Below, piece by piece: positions 1-10,793 of a stretch of DNA of 64,000 nucleotides; the first letter of the stretch is position 1; every line of letters begins with the position of its first letter. Source of the DNA: Asterella californica (taxonomy: Eukaryota > Streptophyta > Marchantiopsida > Marchantiales > Aytoniaceae). Both the position numbers and the translations under genes were made by a program. Under the pieces are notes generated by a model. That model searched no databases, was not told where the DNA came from, and worked only from the letters and a program-made list of their open reading frames with translations. The stretch is from contig JAYKYS010000011.1 of assembly GCA_036924285.1 (NCBI GenBank), positions 6,262,001 through 6,326,000 of the forward strand, read 5' to 3'.

Positions 1-268
1 ACCGCGATAATCACTCGTTCTCATAACCATGCAACCAACGAGCACCACGACGTGTTGTACACTAGTTTAGTAACTCAGTCCTAGTCCTGCAAACTGACAA
101 CTTAGTTAAGTTGGCAGCCTCCGAAGCTCGCTAGTCCCAGAGCTGCCGGATAATGCAACGACTCGCTGAGAGAGATAGATCAAGGAAAATATTACAGTAC
201 GGTCAAAGCGAACTCTGCTGCTGCCGCAACTAAACAGTTTCAGGTCTGGCCAGGTCCGATGGATGGCT
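1..268. other. 3' flank of the ADF gene
   Basis: Sequence after the ADF stop codon (the gene runs leftwards). It probably contains the 3' UTR. I see no convincing second gene; a short frame on the minus strand here is a shadow of the ADF strand. Confidence 0.4.
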
Positions 269-694
269 TCAGCTTCGGTTTGCACGGCTGTTGATGACAG
301 AGATGTCCATTTCAGTGGGATCGGTGGCCTGGACCTCGTAGTGGACACCATCGAGCTCCCTTTTGAACTTATCCTTGGAGCTGGAGTACATCATCTTGGA
401 TTTGACTCTTGAGGTGTCTGGAGACCAAGAGATGAAGAAGATCTTGCTCTTCTGGCAGTTGTCAGCAGTGGTGAAGTCGAAGTCGAATACAGCATATCTA
501 CAGTCACTCTCCGGAAGGTTAGCTGCGAACGCGTCGTAGCTCTCGACGGGATCCCCAGCTTTGTCCAAGACAATCTGCTGCTTTTTCTCGTCGATCTTAT
601 AAATAATGTATCGGTACGTTTTCTTCTTCTTCAATTGCATGAACTTTTCTTTGCACTCGTCAGTGACGGCCATTCCCGACATCTTGGCCCCCAT
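269..694 (-). CDS. ADF: Actin-depolymerising factor (ADF/cofilin), intronless
   Basis: Encodes a 141-residue ADF/cofilin, the usual plant length, which binds G- and F-actin and severs and depolymerises filaments in the cytoplasm. Visible family features are the N-terminal SGMAV block with a serine at position 6 (the site where plant ADFs are inhibited by phosphorylation), a basic KKKK stretch after about residue 17, the [10 protein letters not shown] strand, the [13 protein letters not shown] segment, the long actin-binding helix with SKDKFKREL, and the C-terminal QATDPTEMD block. The start is the first ATG of MGAK; ATG codons at residues 5 and 8 are alternatives. Most seed-plant ADF genes have an intron right after the first codon, but here the frame runs unbroken. 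Stop is TGA at 269-271. No damage seen. The family call is very sure; expression is not tested. Confidence 0.95.
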   Translation of the reverse strand: MGAKMSGMAVTDECKEKFMQLKKKKTYRYIIYKIDEKKQQIVLDKAGDPVESYDAFAANLPESDCRYAVFDFDFTTADNCQKSKIFFISWSPDTSRVKSKMMYSSSKDKFKRELDGVHYEVQATDPTEMDISVINSRANRS

Positions 695-962
695 CCTGAC
701 GACCCGAAGCGATCCCCCACCCCCAACTCACTCACTCACTGTTCAGCTTAAAGATTGAATCGGAACCAACAAACACCCCTCGCTCGTGCTCCGAACTCAC
801 ACCGTCTCTCTGACTAGCTTGAGCCAACAGCCTGACAGACCTCTAAGCTTCCCGCTTCCTAGAAGCAAAGAAAGGAACGACGGAAGCCCAGAATGAAGCA
901 ACGATCAACTGAGAACTGGTGAGAGAATCGTGTCTTGAGCAGGGGGGTTCCATCGACCGGTA
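695..962 (-). promoter_or_regulatory. Presumed 5' UTR and promoter region of ADF
   Basis: DNA directly upstream of the ADF start, with a C-rich leader-like stretch (about 715-790). No TATA box or known element was recognised, so the assignment rests on position alone. Confidence 0.3.
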
Positions 963-1352
963 ATGATGGATGAGCTGCTTCTGTTGAGACTTGCTGACCA
1001 GAAACCTGCGACTGATGAGTTCAAGAAGAGGAGGGAAGAGCTGACGATCCTGTCCCGATCGCTCACAGAGGGTCAGAGAGAGAGCCGTACCTGCCACCAG
1101 CAGCATTCCACCTACGCAAGCAGAGCAACGGGACGGACCGACCAGCCAACCTCTCACCTCCCACTCTATGATTCTCAGAAGCCAGAAGACGCGTTTACCA
1201 CGTCCTTGTGTGATTCAAGGAGTATCAAGTGTGTACTTTGTTGTCATTCAAAGCAAGATGATCATCATTTACCACTTACTTTATGCTTACTGCTTTTGTT
1301 TCTTAATCAGAGGTCGGTTTGGCTTTTCCTTCCCACTTCTCGATGTAGCTAA
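963..1352 (+). CDS. Unrecognised open frame, possibly a first exon
   Basis: Open frame of 129 codons divergent from ADF. The first 40 residues (MMDELLLLRLADQKPA and the following charged stretch with KKRREEL) look like real coding sequence: leucine-rich, then rich in Lys, Glu and Arg. The rest becomes Cys/Ser/Leu-rich and looks like translated non-coding DNA. If real, it is probably an exon ending near 1080-1090, where a GT follows. I do not recognise a family. It may also be chance. The opposite strand is open as well, which weakens the case. Confidence 0.2.
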   Translation: MMDELLLLRLADQKPATDEFKKRREELTILSRSLTEGQRESRTCHQQHSTYASRATGRTDQPTSHLPLYDSQKPEDAFTTSLCDSRSIKCVLCCHSKQDDHHLPLTLCLLLLFLNQRSVWLFLPTSRCS

Positions 1353-2887
1353 TACCTGTGTTGTTCTGTCAATGCCAATTACATGTGCTGTTTCAGCCCA
1401 GTCGTCACCATAATTTAAGAATGACACGGTTCTCAATATCGAAGGGATGTACGAGACAATTCGACTTTCCTCTCATAGCATCAGTCACAATAGTCTCGTT
1501 CAGTTCGTCTTGGAGGAACTTACAGTTCCTCCAAGACGGACGTCGAGTTTAGAAAGCTGAGACGGATTTGTTACCAGCTTCGCGTTCCTCATAGCCTCTC
1601 GAGAGACCCCATGTTCTGCTGGGTCCGGAGATTTTAGTAGGATACGTTGAAGTTTTATCACCTTCCACAACTAGCAAAGAACTGATAAGAGCTTGCGAAG
1701 GCTCGGTAGGTAGGAAAATGGTGTCGACCAAAGATAGCAGAGGTCGTCAATTTACTCTAGAACACTAGAATAGAGTGGTATTTTGTTTCCTGGTTTTCCC
1801 TTCGTGAGTGGACCCACTCAGTGGCTCTTTGCTACGTCTCCCGACCCCTCCCTGATCCGTCAGATCAAATGTCGACCTGGTCGTTCAAACTACGTAAATT
1901 TACCTCGCAGCACACCCGAGAATTAGACTGTTTAATGTGTGCGTGTAAGCCAAAACTCTGGACTCAAAGCATCTTACCAACTTCCTTATTCCTTTTGATT
2001 CTTATCAAGGGATGAGATGCATTTTGCAGTATTTCCTCTGCCCACACCGTTCACTGCACATTCCACTGACGAAAGAAGTACCTTCGTGCATATAATTTCA
2101 TCTGGTAGACAGGCCCACGCCTTGTTTTGCCGTCCACCATCACCATCATGTCTCTTTCTCTCTGCTTTCTTGGTGTTGTCTGTTCCCTTTACTCTTTCTT
2201 TCTTGATCAACTTCGTCCTCTCCCTCGCTCGCTCACACTGCCCGTCTGCTTTCTTCGTCACCTCCGCCTTTTCTGGAGGCTTCTTTTTCTAACCTCCACG
2301 CTCTTTGCCTTTCCTTGTACGTGACGGGGAGAGACTGCGCAGCTACAGTAAGGCAGATGCTGTACATCTACGCTCTGAGTTCTATCTCAATTAGACGCGC
2401 CGTGGACGGATAACTTTGAGAAATCTTTGCCGTAAACGATAGTCAGCTTTACCTTTACCAGGTCTTCTTGCCGGATGAGTACCGTATCTATGTACTATAT
2501 CAGATTATCAATGTATATGCTTTTATTCTATGAAAGAAGATTGTTGGTTTACTTAGAGGCTATCCAATGATAATCAATTCCCTTCAGGTCTCATTCGTTA
2601 TCAAAGCAAAAGAACTCTCCTGTCTTTCCAATGAGGAAACAGAATTCAAATTTATTTGAATTTGCTACCAATGAGAAGATCAAATCGTGAAAAGAGATGT
2701 TTATATAACCCTAATAAGGGCTATTGAGTTTTCAAACAAGAAAATAAATTTCGGGCAACTTCAGCCTCAATTCAGCGATTGTGGATGAACAACTTCACAT
2801 AACGTTGAAGAGTAGTTTTACGCGACTGAGTTATCGAACACCTTTTGTATATATATATATATGAATCACATGAAGAAGACGATAAGC
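1353..2887. other. Intergenic DNA without recognised gene
   Basis: No coding family recognised. It contains a perfect hairpin (1506-1538, listed separately), a pyrimidine-rich stretch at about 2120-2310 that opens frames on both strands by composition only, and a short TA run near 2850-2862. Confidence 0.6.
1506..1538. repeat. Perfect inverted repeat, 15-bp arms, 3-nt loop
   Basis: Arms 1506-1520 and 1524-1538 are exact reverse complements around the loop TAC. No poly-T follows, and nothing suggests a transcription terminator. Confidence 0.9.
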
Positions 2888-4190
2888 ATTATCGTATCAA
2901 ATTTTACGTGAAGGTTGTCCAAGAAAATATGAAGTTCCTGGCTGTGAAGATATGGTGTGCTGAACAAAGACAAGAAGGAGAGAAACAACCACGAGAATAA
3001 GCTCCACAAGATATACCAACTCTTACTTTATATACACTCCTGTTTTTTTTTCTCTAAGAACACCAAGCTGTGAAACAGACTTGAGTGGTATGTAATCTTC
3101 CTAAAACAAGTCTCTGAATCTCAACCTAGACCTAAAACTACCAAAGGTAGCTCATAATAAAAAAAATACCCCTTTGTTAACAAAAAGCTTTGTACCAGTA
3201 TCGCACGATTCAAGTCAAGATCCAAACAACACCCATGTACAAGCTCTTAGCGAAAACTAGCTACAGCAAGTCGTACATAACCAACTAGAGCTATAACGAA
3301 TCCAAAAAGATAAAAATCATAGCGAAAGAACCGAAAAAGACCTATCTGAGAACTTTCTTCTTTCGTCAAATGATCTTCAAATATTGATAAAGTCTTTCTT
3401 TTTGACTTTGTTAGCTCCAAGAACCTTCAGATCTGACACCTAACACCCAAGATATATGAACAAGTTTTGATCGTAGGTGACCAAAATCTTAAAACCTCCT
3501 CCTTACGGCCTAAATCCACACACACTGTCCAAACGAATAGCGATTCATCTTTCTTGATAGATAGATATGGCTACCTTGATCCAACAAGACTCCAAACAAG
3601 CGATTTGGAGTTATTTTCGCAAAACCACGCAAGAAATTTGGTCGCAAAAAGTAAAAAATTGACGTAAATCCCTGTGGTTCAAACTCGTTCATCACACCCA
3701 AACTTACAATCTAATCCACATACGGTCTTTTCTTATGCATAGGTGAAGACTCCATGATCATGTTGACACCAAGAAAGAAGAGCTTGCTCACCAATCATCA
3801 AGAACAGTCCAACCTCAAGTCGTAAGCTAACAAAGAATTGACGTAAGGCTTCCTTGCGAGTCAATTTCACTCAAAACTCTCAAATCGCTCGATGAAATTT
3901 TGTATAGTCTTCCATTTCTTGAAGAACTCGATATTCTGATCCCTATAGATCCAAAGACAACAAGTTTAGATTCTGGAACATCTCAAATGGTCCAATCTCT
4001 TTCGTAGATCACTGAAGCACTCCAAATATCTTTACCTACGTCCCAATTTCTTCTAGAACACACACCATTATCCGCCTTTGCACAAACCATCTTAACTAGA
4101 GCGTAGCTTGCACAAGATCTAATCTCAATAACACTTTGTACGCTTGCATTGGACCTCTCAATCTCTCAAACTGTGCGTCGACAAATCGCA
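2888..4190 (+). mobile_element. Decayed LTR fragment of family E
   Basis: Aligns by eye, block after block, with the solo LTR E: the part near 2890-3950 matches 22119-23230, and the part near 3990-4170 matches 33598-33790. Here the sequence runs through the point where element A is inserted in the other copy, so this copy shows the empty site. Many differences are C to T or G to A, as expected for an old methylated repeat. The three 157-bp repeats of the intact LTR are not present. Ends are approximate. Confidence 0.75.
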
Positions 4191-4754
4191 GCTATATCAT
4201 AATGATTTGCCTTGGTCAGTCATACCATTTCGATTCCTCATTCGTCTCTTCTCACACATTTCCTTATATGCTTACTACAGAAGCTAATGACGACTCCTAG
4301 ATGGAAGATCAAATTTAGGAAGCAACTATCCTTGATGAATGTATTCATCCGCTTGCCTTCTCTTCCACACTTGTCTTCTGTTGTTACGACCTCTATAGTT
4401 TTAGTCCCAGCATCTCGGAAAAGTACGGATATAGACATCAGTACTTTTCCAACTATGAGCGATCGTCTTCCTCATGCTTTTCCCTCCCAACACGAAGTAT
4501 GTGTAGATTCATTTTCTAAATATGCACCTTGTCCTCACGGACCTTTTTGCGTGACATCCGAATTTCATTTGTTTTTTTGTCATCTTTATATACCCAATCG
4601 ACGTTAGATAGGAGAAGACTGCTTAGTTAGTTGACTATCGACTCCAGCTCGAGAAAGATTACATTTATGTTGATTTAGAGTTTTGAGAGAAACCACCTGA
4701 TTTTCTTGTACCTAGTTTTGATTTTTATTTCAGTCGGAAGAGTTTTCAGAGGAG
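4191..4754. other. Gap between E-type LTR and Rep-like pseudogene
   Basis: A 131-codon plus-strand frame lies at 4212-4607 but shows no motif I recognise. It could be a decayed upstream part of the following Rep-like gene, or chance. Confidence 0.35.
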
Positions 4755-6199
4755 ATGTCAGTTGTTGGCAATGTCTATCTGGATTGTATCATTATATCCA
4801 TACTATCAAATGATTTGCAACTGGAGTTACGAGACAGACATGATTTTACTTTCTTCCATCTTAAATTCTATCAGTCTGTCGACTCTCTACTTAAAACTAC
4901 AATTCATAGTATATATCGAGATAGATTTCTGCCTTGTATCGGTCAAAGCTTACATCCTTCTGTTTACAGATTTGGCTGTAAATATTCATTGTTTCCATCT
5001 GAGAGACATGCTGCTAAGGAAGTGAGCCAGAGCGAAACGGATGGTGCAGCCCGTGCTGCGCAAAAAAAATTGGAGGTTTCCATCACTGTTGGGAAGACAA
5101 GAGGTGAAATCGACTTGGCTTATTTTGACCTCATTTTTTAATTTTGCAAAACAAATGTGTATCTGGTTTGATATCTATGAATGCGGAGGGAACATACTTC
5201 ATTTGCATTATCAAGGCGTCTTGTGCTTATATGCTATGTCTGTTTCAGAGATGAAAAAAAAGCTTGTTGCTGTACTAGGCTAGAAGGGTACTTATCGTCT
5301 AATTGGTAGAGACGTATGCGTCAAGAAACTCTCAAATAAAAGCTCGCATACTTTCTTAAGTATGGTGGGGTACTGTATGAAAGACGCTGTGGAAGAGCAC
5401 CATCGTTCTACAATGAAGAATATTTCTGACACCATGCTTAGTTACTTCAGTTACTTATACTGGTTGGTGCTTCTGACATCAAAAACATTACTTTAATCTT
5501 CTATCTCATGTTTTGCAGTATAATAAATATCGCAATTTTCATCTTTTGGACACAAGTCTCCTGCACTGTTTATGACCTAAGGTGAATTCTGGAAAGTACA
5601 CGCCTTCCACAAGATGGTTGATGGGACTTGGTATTCAATAACTTCGCTCCGAAAGTGTTACATAAATCCAGAGTCGGTAACAGGGATCGATATTGACAAT
5701 GTATTCTTTTGGTAGACCACTGCACGGGGCTGGTATTTGCAGCAAACACAACCACTGCCAACGCGTACATCTTCACTCCGTCGGACCACTTCAGGGATAC
5801 CATTGCGCACACTTACATCACCGAGACCGTTGGGAGACTTCATCTCACTATGCAATGCTCTATTTTGACCCCTCCATCAAAGCAGAGGTCAATATGCATA
5901 CTTTGCTTGTTCCTGCTTCTTTTCAGTATTACTGTACTTCCTCCAAGTTCTAATACATTTACATACATTCCTTGCAGGTGGAACACCAAGAGTAGAGGAT
6001 GACCGTCTTCATAGCGTAGAAGTGAATCCGCAGAAGACAAGACCAGAAGGATGATGTCGAGATATCTTCCAACTATGAAGCAGACGATGACGATATGTCT
6101 CAACGTTTGGAGAATAACCACCATGATACAGACGACCATGAGGACGGTTTGACGAGCATGCTTAGTTTAGAACCGGACCATGGTACATACTCACAGTAA
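4755..6199 (+). pseudogene. Broken Rep-class HUH endonuclease-like (replitron-type) gene
   Basis: Pieces in shifting plus-strand frames read as one decayed protein. In order: a charged helical stretch with RAAQKKLEV and RGEIDL (about 4990-5135); a one-base shift in a T run near 5135-5141; a segment with ILHLHYQGV, where HLH plus Q (5200-5217) fits the HUH metal-binding motif; an in-frame TAG at 5281-5283; a segment with VGYCMKD, where Tyr at 5371 fits the catalytic tyrosine of Rep proteins; MKNISD after it; FWKVHAFHKM and LRKCYIN (5581-5690); and an acidic tail ending in TAA at 6197-6199. A likely intron ends at AG near 5979. HUH, then a downstream Y-x-x-K-D, is the layout of rolling-circle Rep nucleases, which in eukaryotes also occur in transposons called replitrons. 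No helicase or element ends were identified. The 5' limit is uncertain, and the family call comes from recall of sequence style, not a search. Confidence 0.5.
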
Positions 6200-9059
6200 T
6201 ACACATGTGATCCCATTTGCTGTCAGTCTCGATAGTACAACCATGTAAACATAAAGGAGTTATAAATCCTTTTTCTGTATAGTGCCCAAAGAGGTTACTT
6301 GCTTTCTCTTCGTCCACTTTACATGTGTCTGTCTGTTCTAAATGTAGTGGGCACGTTTTTAACTTCATTTTTGTTACTATATGTTTTTTCAATAAACGAA
6401 CAGATTCTCAGAAACTGATTTTCATCACGGATTATAGCATATTCATTCACAAATTTAACAAATCTGATGCTTTTGTCTGCACTGTACCTGGAGATGGTCA
6501 TTTCCGAAACCGTGAGATATGTTTCAACGACAGTAGAATATTTTATGGGAATGAAAACTCACTACGTACATGACCAATTCTTCCACTTTTTCATGAAGCA
6601 TGCATTAATCACCTGAGACTAGTTCAGTTCATGTATTATAGCGTTTTCATATTTTCAGAATACATTATTTACCTTCACAATGAATCAGATGTCATCTTGG
6701 AATGCTCTAAGTATATTTTAATTCTTACTACCCCTCTAAGTCTGCTGAGAAAGAAATAATATTTATTTTTGTGACACATTTAACCCTCTAAATCCTCATT
6801 AAATAATTAGACTACCTCTCTAAGTCTTGTGAAGAAGAATGAGTTTTATTCTCGTGAGACATTCAACCTTCATTCAATAATCTGCCATCCGTTGTGCGGA
6901 GGTGAGTTTTTGGGTTTTGAACTCCTGACGTGATGCCTCAAGCAATAAATACTACTCAGTGTGCTAATTAGACATACATGTAAAAATTAAGTTCTCTATG
7001 TCTCATATATCTACCCATGTACATGTGACTAGTGGCTTGTGTACAATGTACGGTACATACATGAGATGAAAGTGAAAATGAAACGTTTGAATAATGGAAA
7101 AGTACAAACATCTGAATAATAGGAAAGTGCAAAATAGAAACGTTCAACCCTGACCAACACCGGATTCAATCTCTTTTGAATATTTTCTACCCGTGCGGCA
7201 CATTGTCACGTTGTGGACCGGCTCCTACTTAAAAATCATATTTTGAGGTTCTATATTTTCACTCACGTTCATGAATGAAAATACTGACTTTTTTATTTAT
7301 TTTGGATCTCTCCGCATTCACTGCACCAAGTGGTAGAGCTCGTTGTTAAGTTCCCAACGACACTTCATTTGTTTTATTTGGGCACTTAATGATGACAGTA
7401 TGATTTCGAAAGATGAAAAAATCAAATTAGACCCTAGTTTATCGATGCTGATTGGGTATTTATGGTTCTTGGTGCTATTCTAAGGGTGCAAGGGGGATGC
7501 TTAACCATTATCTCGACAAAACTCACGTACTATGAACTGACGTTGTTAGTCCAACTTCTCTGAACAAACAGTTTACCTTGAGGTTTATTGTATCTGTTCC
7601 TGGAAGAGTGTCACGACTAACCAACACACGACTCTTTGAAACCTAAGAGTACCTTGAATGAGCTATAGTATTCCTTCTTGGACCTTGAAAGAACTAAACT
7701 TCTCCTTGCCTCTCGTGCAAATATCACTCCATGAATTACAACTTTTGTCTTGACTTGATTAGGGTAGTACGGTTACTCTCGTGGGACAACAATCTCGTTG
7801 AGTTTTCGTCTTTCATGAGTTACTCCTTTCTCTGGACTCTCTCTCTCTCTCTCTGATATCTCTATAAATCTCTTCCCATGTCTCTCTCTCTCTCTCTCTT
7901 TCTGATATCCCTACGGATCACTTTCTTGATTGAACTCCTAAGGTGATGAGTGGTCTTTGAATCTACTATAGGTAAACCATGAATCCTTCCTGGTTCCTTA
8001 CAGGGTCCTCTCTCCGTAATGTAGAGTCAACTAAGAACTATCCTTTCCTTGTTGGCTCTTTGCAGCTCTAGTCTTACTATTCACTTTTCAATGACCTCAA
8101 TTCTTCTCTGAACTCTGTAGTGATCTCATTTACTCTAAAGATAAACAATAGTACTTGAAAAACACTCACATACACACACAAACACACATTTGGACACACA
8201 CACTTGCTCGTACATATAAGCTGATATGTCGACTCTTGATCCTCAAGAGGGTTTTCTACTATTGATTTGAAGTATACAACTTTTGACGAGTGTCTGTTCC
8301 CTATTCCTAGAGGGACTGCTCCTAACACTGGTGTCTAAAATGACAAGAGATATCAGCCTAAATAGTCACTAGACCCCTAAAGTCTTAACTAATCCTCAAT
8401 GATAACGACCGTGGACTAACCTTTCGTGATGCTAGCTGTTTTTATTCTAATTATAATACACTTATTCTTATGTACAAGAGTGCACCAGAGACTTCTTCTC
8501 TGGTACGAGTGGGATCGTTCTCCCTGTCTTCCTGCCATCGTCATGATGAGTCTTTACGTGTAAGGACCCACCCTGATGTTGGCTCTTACAAGAATCCTAG
8601 GTCAGAGATAGTTTGACATGCCTATGACATAAGTTTAGAAAATGAGCGGAGACGAAGGACGAATCAAACGTCCATGCACATCAGTACGATTTGGACTCAA
8701 CAAAACAAATTGATCTTGATTTGTTCCAATTCGTGATGCCATGCACAAAATCCATAACAAGTCCATAAGTTTAGAAATAGTGTTTTGCGGATGTAGACAA
8801 TGAGCTCATTCATTGATGCACCAAACCTGTCTTTTCATTAAAGGAAAAAGAAATAGTTGCTTAAAAAACTAGAAACTCACAGAAACAGGTTGCGAGTTGT
8901 CGCCTATATTGGAAGACGTGTGATAACAATTATAGTTAGAGAAAAGAAAAGCTATTAGATCAAAAGCGAAACCAAAACTTGATCAAGAAGTACAAATAGC
9001 AGGAATAAAATCACAAAGATAACTGAAGCGAAGACTATGAAGGCAACTCCAGTTCAAAG
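6200..9059. other. AT-rich intergenic DNA without recognised gene
   Basis: No frame longer than about 90 codons and none with recognisable motifs. It holds a CT-repeat pair near 7835-7909, a CA-rich patch near 8165-8200 and several stretches that look like old LTR debris, without a partner copy that I could match. Confidence 0.6.
7835..7909. repeat. CT microsatellite, two runs
   Basis: Two CT runs (about 7837-7854 and 7880-7900), each followed by a near-identical TCTGATATC block, so the region looks like a duplicated unit of about 45 bp. Confidence 0.85.
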
Positions 9060-9838
9060 CAGTCTTGCCCCAGTCCTTACATCGTTCCTAAGTCCAAACG
9101 TCCAAGTCTGGACGAGAACGTGCCTTGGAACCTGCCCAGCCATCACCTCATGCTCCTAGAGTTCACCGGCCAAACCCTGGGGTCGGATGACTCGTCCTGG
9201 CCCACCTTGGCATCGAGTCCCCCTCATATATACTTCTGGGGATCGGCGGCCCCGCCCTCCTCTTTGGTCCTTGAAAATTATACCACAATCTGATCGTGGT
9301 TCGGCCATAACTCTCAGCTCGGAGGTCAGATCGAGGAGCGCTAAATATCACTCGAAAGCTCTCGCCGAGATCTTTCCAATGATACCTCACTCGTCCCGAG
9401 ATCTTACGTGGAGCTCCGTCCACAATCTAAAACGTCCATGGAGCTCCAACACTTAGTCATTTTTCAGAAACCTGTGGTCTAGACCCAGACTCGAACCTTG
9501 TGGTTCGGACCAGCGTCTGAACCACGGTCCGTCTGCGTCTCAGACCCACGTCTCGGTCCCACGTCTCAGATCTATGTTTGAGACTCATGTTTCGATCCGT
9601 TCCTAGACTCGCCCCCTTAGGTCAGCGGTTGGTCTGGGATCCTCTTGGAGTATGCCCTTATGTCCTAACCCAAGGTTCCAACCTTGGTTCAGAGAACCAC
9701 TTAGGTTCATCTGATCCTGATTTTCCGGCCAAGCCGTTAAGTCCTATTCGTAGCGTTCACAACCTAGCGCAAGTCTGCTAAGGTTTTGTAGTTTGCGTTT
9801 GCGCCCGATCTTGAGATTGAGGGTCGCGACAAACATCC
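9060..9838. repeat. Unclassified LTR-like remnant with degenerate short repeats
   Basis: GC-richer than its surroundings. Between about 9480 and 9610 the words GTCTCAGACCC, GTCTCGGTCCC and similar recur as a degenerate array. It stops abruptly at 9838/9839, where the B-type LTR begins, so it is probably part of another element or a rearrangement edge. No coding motifs. Confidence 0.4.
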
Positions 9839-10776
9839 TAAGTAGAGAAATTATGGCAATTTTTGGCACCCAGATGGCTATTTCGACCTAGAACAGAAAA
9901 TTAGCTCAATCACTTTTGAAGATTCTTACAGAACTTGGAGTTCACAGCTTGCTGAACAACCTTGTGAAGTTGGACCTGGTGGTTGTACACGGTTCTCCAG
10001 ATCTCGTTCTCTGAAGTTGCTGCTCTAGATTGAGAGCTTTTCAGACCCCCTCTACTTCAGCGGCCGCCCTGAATTACTCAATCACTCAAATGACATGAAA
10101 CTTTTTGGACAGTCGTAGCCCTGCTGACAGTGAAGGCAGCCACGTAGGTTTGAAACGATTATCTCTTTTCTGCTGGAATTGAAATTCAAAACCCCAAAAT
10201 CAACAAAAGTGATGTAGTTTCAACTCAATCTGAACTTCAATTTGGCATAACTCCTTCTTTATTGCTCCAAATCGATCAAGAATTTCACTGACAGTGACTG
10301 GCACGATGAGCTCTATCTTCCTGTGCTCTCAGATTTTGCAGTCCCCTCACCAAATGCTCGAACTCTCCTTTAGACCTATGCTTCTAAAGTTAGAGTTTTA
10401 CAAAAGACAAAAATGGACCAATGGGAGTTCATAGCTCCACTTGGCTGTCCTTTAGTGCCCTAATCCACATGGTAACTTAACTTCACTCATAGGCTACCAC
10501 GTCAACCTCCTAAAATGCCAACATAAATATTAAATTACCTAAAATGACACACAACCATGAAAGATAACTTAAACCATCTAGAAAGCGCGATTGAGCGACA
10601 AGTAAGTACAACCCATGAGTTTAAAACTCTATGAGCATAGTAAACAATCTACTAGGACTCAAAATACATAACATCCTCGAGAATCAACTTCTCTGAGGTC
10701 TTAACTTCACTCAGAGAGGCTAACTCCTGGCTGAGAGGTGAATCATTTACTATGTGAAATGATTCACATCACGACA
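9839..10776 (-). mobile_element. 3' LTR of Gypsy copy B1, truncated
   Basis: Reverse complement of the B2 LTR (40505 onward). In element orientation it starts TGTCGTGATG at 10776 and matches B2 until about the base that pairs with 41580; beyond that (left of 9839) the match ends. The far end of the LTR, with the CA terminus, is missing. Confidence 0.8.
10738..10767. repeat. Stem-loop just inside the LTR B1 terminus
   Basis: 11-bp perfect arms (GTGAATCATTT and its complement) around an 8-nt loop. The same structure is present in B2 at 40514-40543, so it belongs to the family. Confidence 0.85.
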
Positions 10777-10793
10777 TCCACCCCCTCCAAACC
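10777..10793 (-). promoter_or_regulatory. Polypurine tract of B1
   Basis: On the minus strand a purine-rich run ending GGAGGGGGTGGA directly abuts the LTR start, as expected for the plus-strand DNA primer of an LTR retrotransposon. Confidence 0.75.

Noticed and set aside
843..1157. 104-codon minus-strand frame upstream of ADF
   Set aside because: Complement of the weak candidate at 963; no motif, and no splice path into ADF is needed.
1986..2324. Overlapping frames on both strands near 2 kb
   Set aside because: They result from a CT-rich stretch that lacks stops; the predicted proteins are low-complexity.
5840..6139. 99-codon minus-strand frame opposite the Rep-like relic
   Set aside because: Complement of the acidic tail and intron; hydrophobic composition arises from the reverse complement.
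7835..7909. CT runs as a promoter element
   Set aside because: No gene lies next to them; best described as a microsatellite.
9163..9456. Frames on both strands in the GC-richer repeat
   Set aside because: Proline/arginine-rich translations of LTR-like sequence; no conserved features.
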